Below, in pieces: positions 26,564 to 36,700 of a stretch of 64,000 nucleotides of DNA (position 1 is the first letter of the stretch; each line of letters begins with the position of its first letter). Position numbers and translations under genes: made by a program. Location: contig MKVQ01000008.1 of the NCBI GenBank assembly GCA_001899635.1, positions 80,428-144,427 of the forward strand. The letters run 5' to 3'. Source of the stretch: Myxococcales bacterium 68-20. Lineage in GTDB: Bacteria > Myxococcota_A > Polyangia > Polyangiales > Polyangiaceae. The notes below the pieces were generated by a model. That model was not told where the DNA came from. It saw nothing but the letters and a program-made list of their open reading frames with translations, and searched no databases.

Positions 26564-27346
26564 ATGGCGCCGTCCATCCCGCTCCGCGTCCTCGTCTGTG
26601 ACGACGAGCTCATGGCCAGGAAGCGTGTCCTCCGTCTCCTCGGCGAGCTCGGGGGCGTCGAGGAGACGATCGAGTGCGAGAGCGGTGAGCAGGTGCTTGC
26701 TCGCCTGCGCGAGGACGACGTCGACATCGCGATCCTCGACGTGAACATGCCCGGGATGAGCGGGATCGAGACCGTCCTCGCGATGCCGGAGGAGCGCCCG
26801 TACATCGTCTTCGTCACCGCGCACCCCGAGCACGCAGTGAAGGCATTCGATGTCGGTGCGGTCGACTACGTGCTCAAGCCGATCGACGACGCGCGCCTCT
26901 CGAAGGCGATCGATCGCGCGCGCGCTTTCCTCGATCACGGGCCGAGCGGGCGCGGGGAGGCGGCCGGCGGCGAAGCCGGGGCGGGCGCGCACCCGAGCGG
27001 CAATCCACCCAGGTTGACGAAGCTGGCGATCGCGACGCACGACGGAGCGGCGCTCGTGGCCCCGTCCGAGGTGACCCACGCGACGTTCGACGGGACGCTC
27101 GTCTCGGTTCACACGTCAAGCCGAACCATTCTCACCGACGATACCCTGCAGGACCTCGAGACCAAGCTCGGCCCTGCAGGGTCTTTCGAGCGGGTCCACC
27201 GGCGTGCGATCCTGAACCTCGACCATGTCGAGCGCCTCGAATCGGTGGATTCCGGCGGTTACGTGGCATGCCTCTCGACCGGCAAGCGCGTCGACGTATC
27301 CCGTCAGAGTGCGCGAAAGCTACGGAGACGGCTTGGATTGCGGTAG
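26564..27346 (+). CDS. LytTR-type response regulator
   Basis: A 260-residue regulator. The receiver domain covers about residues 4-122, with acidic residues in VCDDE, the phosphoacceptor Asp in AILDVNMPGMSG (about residue 58), Thr/Ser in VFVTAH and Lys in VLKPIDD. After a Gly-rich linker (about 125-145) a LytTR DNA-binding domain follows (GSFERVHRRAILNLDHVERL). It is the partner of the histidine kinase immediately upstream. LytTR regulators usually bind paired direct repeats; I did not find a convincing pair nearby. The next gene follows by 20 bases and may belong to the same transcript. Confidence 0.93.
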   Translation: MAPSIPLRVLVCDDELMARKRVLRLLGELGGVEETIECESGEQVLARLREDDVDIAILDVNMPGMSGIETVLAMPEERPYIVFVTAHPEHAVKAFDVGAVDYVLKPIDDARLSKAIDRARAFLDHGPSGRGEAAGGEAGAGAHPSGNPPRLTKLAIATHDGAALVAPSEVTHATFDGTLVSVHTSSRTILTDDTLQDLETKLGPAGSFERVHRRAILNLDHVERLESVDSGGYVACLSTGKRVDVSRQSARKLRRRLGLR

Positions 27347-27366
27347 GCTACGACGACGAGAAGGTG

Positions 27367-29040
27367 ATGGTGGGAGAGCGAGCAAACGCTGACGACGAGC
27401 CGGAGCTCGTGGACGACGACGACGAGGGAGGAGAGTCGACGGTGGCGATGGTATCGCCGACGTTCGATCCCACCTCGTCGGGGATGCCGCTCCCGATCTC
27501 GGAACCACCTCCTCCGCTGCCGATCACGCCGCCGGAGGGAGTGCAGGCCTCGCCGTTCGGTCCGATTCCGACGGCGCCCGTTGCGTTCGCGCCGCTCGGC
27601 CACGGACCGGCGGGGATGCCTCAGCTCGGCAGGCCGCAGGCCCCGAGCTCGCCGATGGTCCCGACTCCGATCGGGGGCATCACGCCGAGCGGGCCCGCCG
27701 GCGCGGCGTCCGCCGCTGCTGCGCCCGCCGCGGCGCCTTCGCCCACGGTGCCTCCGCCCGCGAGCGCGCGAGTCCCGGGTGCACCCCCGCGGTCCGGCAC
27801 GCGCCGTCCCCAGACCGTCATCGGGCTCGCTCCTCCTCCTGCCGGCGCACCGCGACCTCCGGCCGCCGCGCCGCGTCCCCCGCTTCCGTCCGGGGCGGCG
27901 GCGGCCGCGCCGCGTCCGAACGCGGTGTCCGCGCCCCGACCGGGGCCCGCCGCACCGCCGGCTCCGTTCGCGCCGTCGCCGAGTGCACCGTCTGCGAGCG
28001 CCAATGCGAACGCGGCGAATGCGAAGGACGACGGACCGACCGTGATGGGGTCCACCGACCAGTCGCTCGCGATGTTCGGGCTCGATGCGGGCGCTGCTGA
28101 CGCGGCCCGTGCGGCGGTCGCATCGCCCGGTCCGCGGCCTCCGCCCGTGTCGGCTCGCTCGTCGGCTGCGGGCCCGGGTCTCGCCGGGCCGGCGCGTTCG
28201 CCGTCTCTTCCGCCGCCGCTGCCCTCGTCTCCGTCGCTCAGCCATGGCTCGGTGCCTGGCGTCCCGCGCCTCGACCTCCCGGACGCGATCGAGCGTGAGG
28301 AAGAGGAGTCGACGCGTGCGGTGTCGCGCGAGGAGCTCCTTCGCGGACAGGACGCGCACGTCGTGGTCGGTGACGATGCCGGAGGCGATGACGCCACGCT
28401 GGCCGTCGCGCCCGGCGACAACGAAGCGAACAGCAAGCACCTCGCTGCGCTCGCGCAGACGATGGCGCAAGATCCCGACGGCGCCTTCCCGCCGCCGCCG
28501 GGCATGTTTCCGTCGCCGCCGCATCCGTTCGGCATGGAGCCGGCTCCTCAACCGCTTGGCGCTTTGCCTCCGCCGCCCGCAGACTTCGGGCTGCAACCCA
28601 TGTCGAACATGGGGCCGCCCGGCGGGATGCGGCCGCCGATGGAATCGATGCACGGGGGAATGGGCGGTCCACGTCCGGGATGGAACGAGCCGCAGCCGCC
28701 GCCGTGGAACGCTCCGATGCCGGCGCCCGGCCCGCACATGCCGGGGGCGAACCCGCACGCCCATACGGCCATGCCGCACGGCGGACAGATGCCTCCCTAC
28801 ATGGGGCAGATGGGGCAGGGGCAGGGGCAGATGCCCATGCAGCCGATGGGACCGATCTCCTATTCGGGGCAGATGAACCCGATGATGCAGGGGCAAGCCG
28901 GGGCGCCTTGGGCCTCGCCCGCCCCGGTCAAGAAGGGGAGCAAGATCTCGGGACAGGTGCTCCTGCTCGCGATCGTCGGTGTCGTCTGCCTCGCGATTTT
29001 CATCACGGGCCTCGTCCTCTTCGCGACAACCAAGTTCTGA
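27367..29040 (+). CDS. Pro-rich tail-anchored protein, unknown function
   Basis: A 557-residue protein of very biased composition. A short acidic N-terminus (PELVDDDDEGGESTVAMV) is followed by long Pro/Ala/Gly-rich stretches and patches of Met/Gly/Pro. One membrane helix closes the protein (VLLLAIVGVVCLAIFITGLV, about residues 528-547). Short motifs recur that look like phosphorylation or docking sites: ESTVAMVSP, GPTVMGSTDQSLAMFG, EESTRAVSRE. The neighbouring gene is a Ser/Thr kinase, also with a C-terminal helix, so it could be a kinase substrate or scaffold (inference). The ATG at 27367 was chosen; GTG at 27364 is an alternative. Confidence 0.7.
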   Translation: MVGERANADDEPELVDDDDEGGESTVAMVSPTFDPTSSGMPLPISEPPPPLPITPPEGVQASPFGPIPTAPVAFAPLGHGPAGMPQLGRPQAPSSPMVPTPIGGITPSGPAGAASAAAAPAAAPSPTVPPPASARVPGAPPRSGTRRPQTVIGLAPPPAGAPRPPAAAPRPPLPSGAAAAAPRPNAVSAPRPGPAAPPAPFAPSPSAPSASANANAANAKDDGPTVMGSTDQSLAMFGLDAGAADAARAAVASPGPRPPPVSARSSAAGPGLAGPARSPSLPPPLPSSPSLSHGSVPGVPRLDLPDAIEREEEESTRAVSREELLRGQDAHVVVGDDAGGDDATLAVAPGDNEANSKHLAALAQTMAQDPDGAFPPPPGMFPSPPHPFGMEPAPQPLGALPPPPADFGLQPMSNMGPPGGMRPPMESMHGGMGGPRPGWNEPQPPPWNAPMPAPGPHMPGANPHAHTAMPHGGQMPPYMGQMGQGQGQMPMQPMGPISYSGQMNPMMQGQAGAPWASPAPVKKGSKISGQVLLLAIVGVVCLAIFITGLVLFATTKF

Positions 29041-29085
29041 GCTGCCGAGCACTTTGGTAGTCTGACGCTCGAGGCACGAGGACCC

Positions 29086-30564
29086 GTGGCGAGAGCGCAG
29101 ACGACCCGGGAGTCACGATGGGTTGGTCGTGTCCTTCGTGACAAGTGGCGCATCGACGCGCGCATCGCGCGCGGCGGCATGGGGACCGTCTTCGCGGCGA
29201 CGCACAAGAACAACGGCAGCACCGCCGCGATCAAGATCCTCCATCCGGAGTTCTCGCGCGACAACGACACCCGGAGCCGCTTCCTCCAGGAGGGCTACGC
29301 CGCCAACCAGGTGAACCACCCGGGTGTGGTGCGGATCCTCGACGACGACGTCTCCGAAGAGGGCCTTGCGTATCTCGTCATGGAGCTGCTCGAGGGGGAG
29401 CTCCTCGAGCAGCGACGGATCCGAAAGGGAGGGAAGCTCCCGCTCGCGGAGGTCTACGAGATCGCCGATCAGCTCCTCGACGTGCTCGCCGCCGCGCACG
29501 CGAAGGGCATCGTCCATCGCGACGTGAAGCCGGACAACATCTTCCTCACGAAGCAGGGCCGCCTGAAGGTCCTCGACTTCGGCTTCGCGCAGATGAAGCG
29601 AGGCTTCCGCACCGAGCAGACCGCGACCGGCTTCTTGCTCGGCACGCCGGGCTTCATGGCGCCGGAGCAGGCGATCGGCAATCGCCCGCTCATCGACGCG
29701 CAGACCGACATCTGGGCGGTAGGCGCGACGCTCTTCATCCTTCTCACCGGCGAGCCCGTCCATGCCGGCGAGAGCGCGGCGGAGATGCTCGTCGCGGCCG
29801 CGAACTTCCCCGCGCGTTCGATCTCGACGTTGGAGCCCGGACTTCCGACGAAGCTCAAGACCGCCGTCGATCGCGCGCTCGCGCTTCGGAAGGAAGATCG
29901 CTGGCCCGACGCTCGAGCGATGCAGGGCGCGCTACGGAGCGTGCCCGGGCGCCACCCTGCGGCCGAGCCGACGCCGGCTCGCTCGAAGTGGGGCCGGAGC
30001 CTTCCGGACATCGACGATCAGCAGATGGCCGGCGCGGCGTTCGAGGACGCGACCGTGATGGAGCGGATCGAGGAGCTCGAGGAGGACGCGCTCGTCGAAA
30101 GCCCCGGTGACGACGCGTCGTTCATGCACCCGGCCGACACCGAGCCCCCCACGCTAGCCGTGGACCGAGACGGACCGGTCCACGCGGCGCTGTCGCCGGT
30201 GGCGGACGCGAACGCGGATCTGGAGGGAGAGCTCGACCCTCCGAGCGACAGCACCGTGATCATGGATACCCGGCCGCGTCCGCCGGGGGCCTTCGCAGCG
30301 CCGACTCCTCGTCCGTCGCATGCGGACGCTTTTCCCCCGGTCCGTCCGCCGATGTCTTCGAGCTCCGCTGGAGCGCTCGGTCCGGCCGGGCCGGACGAGA
30401 GCGCACCGTGGGCCCGCGTGCCGACGAGCCCAGCCGCGTTCAAACCAGTGCCGATCCAGCGCGCCGGCGGCGGCTCGAAGATGCTCACCCTCGTCCTGGT
30501 CGCTGGGGCCTCGATGGTGATCGTGATCCTGACCGGCCTCCTCGTGATCCTCGGCTCCGACTGA
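29086..30564 (+). CDS. Membrane-anchored Ser/Thr protein kinase (PknB-like)
   Basis: A 492-residue Hanks-type kinase. The kinase domain covers about residues 16-275: glycine loop IARGGMGTVF, catalytic Lys in AAIKIL, HRDVKPDN catalytic loop, DFGFAQ metal-binding segment, GTPGFMAPEQ activation end and DIWAVGATLF. It is an RD-type kinase and should be active. A long acidic and Pro-rich linker follows, then a single C-terminal membrane helix (LTLVLVAGASMVIVILTGLL), leaving the kinase in the cytoplasm with almost no external part. GTG at 29086 has GAGG upstream. It follows the Pro-rich tail-anchored protein by 45 bases; the shared C-terminal anchors suggest they meet at the membrane. Confidence 0.94.
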   Translation: MARAQTTRESRWVGRVLRDKWRIDARIARGGMGTVFAATHKNNGSTAAIKILHPEFSRDNDTRSRFLQEGYAANQVNHPGVVRILDDDVSEEGLAYLVMELLEGELLEQRRIRKGGKLPLAEVYEIADQLLDVLAAAHAKGIVHRDVKPDNIFLTKQGRLKVLDFGFAQMKRGFRTEQTATGFLLGTPGFMAPEQAIGNRPLIDAQTDIWAVGATLFILLTGEPVHAGESAAEMLVAAANFPARSISTLEPGLPTKLKTAVDRALALRKEDRWPDARAMQGALRSVPGRHPAAEPTPARSKWGRSLPDIDDQQMAGAAFEDATVMERIEELEEDALVESPGDDASFMHPADTEPPTLAVDRDGPVHAALSPVADANADLEGELDPPSDSTVIMDTRPRPPGAFAAPTPRPSHADAFPPVRPPMSSSSAGALGPAGPDESAPWARVPTSPAAFKPVPIQRAGGGSKMLTLVLVAGASMVIVILTGLLVILGSD

Positions 30565-30631
30565 CCCACCTCGAGTCGGAGGTCTTGCCGTCTGGCGCCG
30601 GACCGGGAGATCGGCAGATCGTTTCGCGAGA

Positions 30632-30661
30632 TCGAACGTAGCGCCACGAGGCGGCGTTCGA
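30632..30661 (+). terminator. Hairpin downstream of the Ser/Thr kinase gene
   Basis: TCGAACG (30632-30638) pairs with CGTTCGA (30655-30661), and inside it CGCC pairs with GGCG around an ACGA loop. It lies 68 bases after the kinase stop and 81 before the alpha-2-macroglobulin start. No U-tract. Confidence 0.4.
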
Positions 30662-30741
30662 CTGTAGGCTCCGCCGCGCCAAGGTCGTTGGTTCGACCGA
30701 GGTCCGGGCATCGCGCTCGGCCACACTCGAGGTCTCGTTTG

Positions 30742-33700
30742 ATGGCTTCTCGTACTTCGCTCGTCGTCTTCGGTTCGCTCCTCGCGCTGCTCGCGGTCGG
30801 ATGTCCCGGCCAGAAGCCGCCCGCCCAGCCGGCCAACGCCAAAACGGCTCAGCCGCCGGAAGGGCCGGTCGTCTGGAAGCTCTCGAAGTCGGGCCTCGGC
30901 TTCCGCATCAGCAACGCGGACGACGATGCCGACAAGCCGAGCGAGCGAAGAGTCGCAGCCGCGACCCCGCTCGGAGCCGAGGACGCGCGCAAGATCGGCG
31001 CACGCCTGCCGGAGCTCAAGCGTGAGCCGGACGACGAGAAAGAGTTCGCGATGCGCGCGAAGTCGATCCCGGCGCCGCGCCCCGGCAAGACGGTCAACGA
31101 GGAGTTCCCCCCGCCCGCGGGCCCGCCCCCCGTCAGCACGCCGCCGCCCGGACCGCTCAAGGTCGAGCGCCATGCGCCCGAGGGCAAGGTCGACGTCGCT
31201 CCCCACCTGACGATGACGTTCACGCAGCCGATGGTGGCGGTGACCGCGGTCGACGAGGTCCACAAGGAGCGTCCTCCGGTCCGCCTCGTGCCCGAGCCTC
31301 CCGGACGATGGCGCTGGCTCGGAACGCGCACGTTGATGTTCCAGCCCGACAAGCGCTTCCCGATGGCGACCGAGTACTCCGTCGAGGTGCCTGCGGGGAC
31401 GCGGGCGCAGAACGGCCAGACACTCGCGGCGGCGGAGCGCTGGACGTTCACCACGCCGCCACCCGTGATGAAGGAGCGCCATCCGAGCGGGAGCTCGGAG
31501 CCGCTCGAGCCGCTGATCTTCGTCGGGTTCGATCAGGCGATCGATCCGAAGGCGATGCTCGGTTTCGTCGAGGTGGCCAGCAACAAGGGCGCTGTGCCGA
31601 TCAAGCTCGCCGAGGCGGACGAGATCGAGACGAACGACGAGGTGCGACGACTCTCGCAGCAGGCGGAGAAGGGCCGCTGGCTCGCGTTCCGCCCCGTGAA
31701 CGAGCTCCCCGTCGCGACGAGCTTCACCGTCCGCGTCAAGTCCGGTGCGCCGAGCGCGGAGGGGCCGCGGACGACGGACAAGGAGCAGTCGTTCTCGTTC
31801 AACACGTACGGGGCGATGCAGCTCAACCATCACTCGTGCAACCGATGGTCGCGCGACGGCAAGCCGTGGTGTCCGCCGCTCACGCCGTTCAACATCAGCT
31901 TCACCAACGCCGTCGACCTGAAGACCTTCGACAAGGAGAAGATGGTCAAGGTCTCGCCCGAGCTTCCTGGAATGAAGGTCGAGGTCCACGGCTCGGGGAT
32001 GAGCATCCGCGGCAGGACGAAGGGGCGCACGAAATACGCGGTCACGATCGACGGCGCGATCGGTGACACCCATGGCCAGACGATGGGGCGATCGCAGACG
32101 GTGAACTTCGACGTCGGCTCGGCGGAGCCCACGATGTTCGGGGCCGAGCAGGAGATGATCGTCCTCGATCCCGCCCAGCCGAAGAAGGACTACCAGGTCT
32201 ACACGATCAACGAGCCCGGCCTCCGCGCGCGCGTCTACGCGGTCGGCCCCGAGGACTGGAAGAAGTACGTCGCGTTCAACAACGAATGGGAGCGGCCGCG
32301 CAAGATCGCCCCGCCGGGCCGCCTCGTCTACGACAAGGTCCTCACGCCGAAGCAGGCCCCCGACGAGCTCGTGACGACGTCGGTCGATCTCGCGCCCGCG
32401 CTCGCCAACGGCATCGGACAGGCGCTCGTCGTCGTCGAGCCGACTCGCGCCTTGCCGAAGGGCGTGACCCGTCCGGAGCTCCACGTCTGGGTCCAGTCGA
32501 CCGAGATCGGGCTCGACGCGATGATCGAGAACGATCAGGTGACCGGGTGGGCGACGCGTCTCGCCGACGGCGCGCCGATTGAGGGCGTCGAGATGCAGCT
32601 CCTCGGCGCGGCTTCCGCGAAGACCGATCGCCAGGGACTCGTCCGCGTTCCGCTCTCGTCTTCGCCTGGCCGGCTCGTCGTCGGCAAAAAGGGCAAGGAC
32701 GTCGTCATCGTCCCCGAGCGCTGGTTCGGCGAAGCGACGTACCAGCTCGTGAGCCGAACCGACGCGGTGCGGTGGCTCGTCTACGACGATCGCGGCATGT
32801 ACAAGCCCGGCGAGGAGATGCGGGTGAAGGGCTGGGTGCGCCGCGCAGGCCTGAGCCGCGGCGGCGATCTCGATGCGATCCCCGGCATCGCGGGACAGAG
32901 CGTGCGTTACCGCATCCGCGATCCGCGCTGGGCCGAGATCGGCACCGGCAGCGCGACGCTCGACGAGTTCGGTGCATTCGACTTCGCGTACAAGCTCCCC
33001 GGCAACGCGAACCTGGGCACGGCGCAGATCGAGCTCGATCTCTCGGGCGTCGGCCTCTCGGGCTCGAGCGCGTATCACCGCTTCGAGGTGCAGGAGTTCC
33101 GCCGTCCCGAGTTCGAGGTGACGGCGCGCTCGAGCGAGGGCCCGCACTTCGTCGGCAAGCACGCGATCACGACGCTCTCCGCCGCGTACTACTCCGGCGG
33201 CGGCTTGCCCGACGCGCCGGTCGAGTGGAGCATCACCCGGCGCACCGTCGGCTTCACGCCGCCGAACCGCGGCGACTACCACTTCGGGCCCGAGCCCGAG
33301 TTCTTCTGGTCGTGGCGCTCGAGCGGAGCGAACGGCGGAAGGAACGAGCCGAAGACGGAGACCTGGACGTCGAAGACGAACCCGCAGGGCATCCATCGCA
33401 TCCGTCTGGACTTCGACGCCGTCGAGCCGTCGTACCCGATGGGCCTCGATCTCACCGGTCACGTCGAGGACGTGAATCGCCAGCAGTGGGCCGGTCGCAC
33501 GACGATGCTGGTGCACCCGTCCAGCGCCTACTCCGGGATCAAGCTCGCCAAGAACTTCATCCGCGCGGGGGAGAACATCGAGGTCGACGCGATCGTCGTC
33601 GATGTCGACGGCAAGGCACTCCCGGGGCGGCACGTCACGATGAGGGCGGCGCGCATCGACTGGGAGCAGAAGGGGACCGAGTGGGAGGAGCGCGAGCTCG

Positions 33701-36700
33701 AGGTGCAGACCTGCGAGGTCGACTCGCCGGCGACCGCGGGCACCACCAACGAGAAGCTCCACTGCTCGTTCAAGACGCAGCAGGGCGGCACCTGGCGCGT
33801 CGTGTCGATCGTGACCGACGAGCACGGGCGGAAGAACCAGACGCAGACGTCGCTGTGGGTCATCGGCGCCGATCGCCCGAAGGACCGCGGCCTCGATCGC
33901 GCCAAGGTGAACGTCGCCCTCGACAAGAAGGAGTACCAGCCGGGCGAGCTCGCCGAGGTCCTCGTCGTCGCGCCGTTCGCGCCCGCGGAGGGCATCCTCA
34001 CCGTCCGCCGCCAGGGCATCGTCCATGTCGAGCGTTTCTCGATGAAGGCGGCGAGCCAGACGATCAAGGTCAAGCTCGACGAGACGCTCGTCCCGAATGC
34101 GGAGGTGCGGGTCGATCTCGTCGGCCAAGACGTCCGGGAGAATGAGGCCGGCAGCCCCGACGAGCGGCTGCCGAAGAGACCGGCGTACGCTGCGGGCTCC
34201 GCAGAGGCGAAGGTCTTGCCGACGACGCGCACGCTCGACGTGAAGGCGGCGGCGAGGAAGCCGACGCTCGAGCCGGGCGGCAACACCCAGATCGACGTCG
34301 ACGTGAAGGACCACACCGGCCGTGGTGTGGCGAACGTCGAGGTCGCGCTCGTGGTCGCGGACGAGGCGGTGCTCGCGCTGAGCGGCTACAAGACGCCGGA
34401 TCCGATCGGCGCGTTCTACTCGTCGCGTTCGAGCGACGTGCGCGATCTCGGGATGCGCGACCGCGTGATCCTCGGCGCGGACCTCGAGAAGCTTCGCGCG
34501 CTCGAGGCGCGCGACGAGTCCGGCTTCGGCGGCGGCGGCATGCCCCGCGTTCTCGCGCAGAAGGCGATCGGGCACGCGGGCGGCGCGCCGCCTCCTCCTC
34601 CGATGGCGCCCGCGCCGACGACGGCCGCCGCCAGGCCCAGAGCCGAAGCGAAGAAGTCGGCCGAGAGGGAGGTCGCGCACGACGCCCTCGCCGAGGCCCC
34701 GGACGCGAAGCCGGTCGTCGGCGACTCCAAGCAGCCGATGAAGGTGCGCGCGGACTTTTCCGCCCTCGCGCTGTTCTCGCCGGCGGTGAAGACCGACGCG
34801 CAGGGACGAGCGACGGTTCCGGTGAAGCTCCCGGACAACCTCACGCGCTACCGCGTCATGGCGGTCGCGGCGACGAAGGAGCGGCAGTTCGGAGCAAACG
34901 AGTCGACGATCACGGCGCGCTTGCCCGTGATGGTGCGTCCGTCGGCGCCGCGCTTCCTCAACTTCGGAGACAAGTTCGAGCTGCCCGTGCTCGTGCAGAA
35001 TCAGACGGAGGAGCCGATCGACGTCGGCGTCGTCGTGCGAGCGACGAACGCCGTCGTCGAGGAGCCCAGCGCGAAGCGCGTGCGCATCGCCGCGAACGAT
35101 CGCGTCGAGGTGCGCTTCGGGGCAGGGACGGTGAAGCCGGGGACGGCGCGCTTCCAGATCGGCGTCGCATCGGGGGACTTCTCCGATGCGAGCCAGATCG
35201 AGCTGCCCGTCTATACGCCTGCGACGACCGAGGCGTTCGCCACCTACGGTGAGATCGACAACGGCGCTACCGCGCAGCCGGTGAAGATGCCGGCCAACGT
35301 GTTCACCCAGTTCGGCGGCCTGGAGGTCACCACGTCGTCGACGCAGCTCCAGGCGCTCACCGACGCGGTCGTCTACCTCGCGAAGTACCCGTTCGAGTGC
35401 AACGAGCAGCTCGCTTCGCGCGTGCTCTCGATCGCGGCGCTGCGTGACGTGCTCTCCGCGTTCAAGTCGAAGGATCTCCCGTCGCCGGCGGACCTCGAGG
35501 CGTCGATGAAGGTCGACTTCGAGAAGCTGAAGCGCCGGCAGCACTACTCCGGCGGGTGGGGCTTCTGGCAGGAGGAGCCCTGGCCGTACCTCACGATCCA
35601 TGTCGCGCACGCGCTCGTCCGCGCGAAGGACAAGGGCTACAAGCCGGACGAGGAGATGATGCGTCGTGCGCAGAGCTACCTGCGCTCGGTCGAGCGCTAC
35701 ATCCCGGGCTGGTACAACCAAGACGCGCGCCGCGCGATCATTGCCTACTCGCTCTACGTCCGGCACCGGATGAAGGACCCCGACGCCGCCAAGGCGAAGC
35801 GGCTGATCGCGGAGGCTGGCGGCATCGACAAGCTCGGGATCGAGGCGGTCGGCTGGATCTGGCCGACGATCTCGGAAGACAAGGCGAGCGCCGCGGAGAA
35901 CGAGGCGATTCGCCGGCACGTCGCGAACCGCGTGACCGAGACCGCGGGCGCGGCCCACTTCGTCAGCGGCTACAAGGACGCCGACTGGGTCCTCCTCCAC
36001 TCCGATCGCCGCGCCGATGGCGTCCTCCTCGAGTCGATGATCGGGGATCAGAAGGACTCCAGCGTCATCCCGAAGCTCGTGAAGGGCCTCCTCGGTCACC
36101 GCAAGGCGGGCCGCTGGCAGAACACGCAGGAGAACGCGTTCGTCCTCGTCGCGCTCGATCGGTACTTCGCCACGTACGAAAAGGTGACGCCCGACTTCGT
36201 CGCTCGCGTGTGGCTCGGCGACAAGTTCGCCGGTGATCACGCCTTCAAGGGACGTACGACCGAGTACAGCCACATCGGCGTTCCGATGCAGTTCCTCGCC
36301 TCGGAGACGAAGGGCAAGGAGCAGAACCTCATCATCGGCAAGGACGGTCCCGGGCGGCTCTACTACCGGATCGGGATGCAGTACGCGCCGACGGATCTGA
36401 AGCTCCCGCCGGCGGACAACGGCTTCGTCGTCTCCCGTCTCTACGAAGGGGCCGATAGCGCGGACGACGTGAAGCGCGATCCCGACGGCACGTGGCGCGT
36501 GAAAGCGGGCGCGAAGGTCCGCGTTCGCGTGTCGATGGTCGCGCAGTCGCGCCGCTATCACGTCGCGCTGGTGGACCCGATCCCCGCAGGTCTGGAGCCG
36601 ATGAACCCGGCGCTCGCGGTCACCGGGGAGATCCCGAAGGACCCGAAGGCGAACGAGGCGAGAGCGAACAAGAGCCCCTACTGGTACTGGTCGCGGACCT

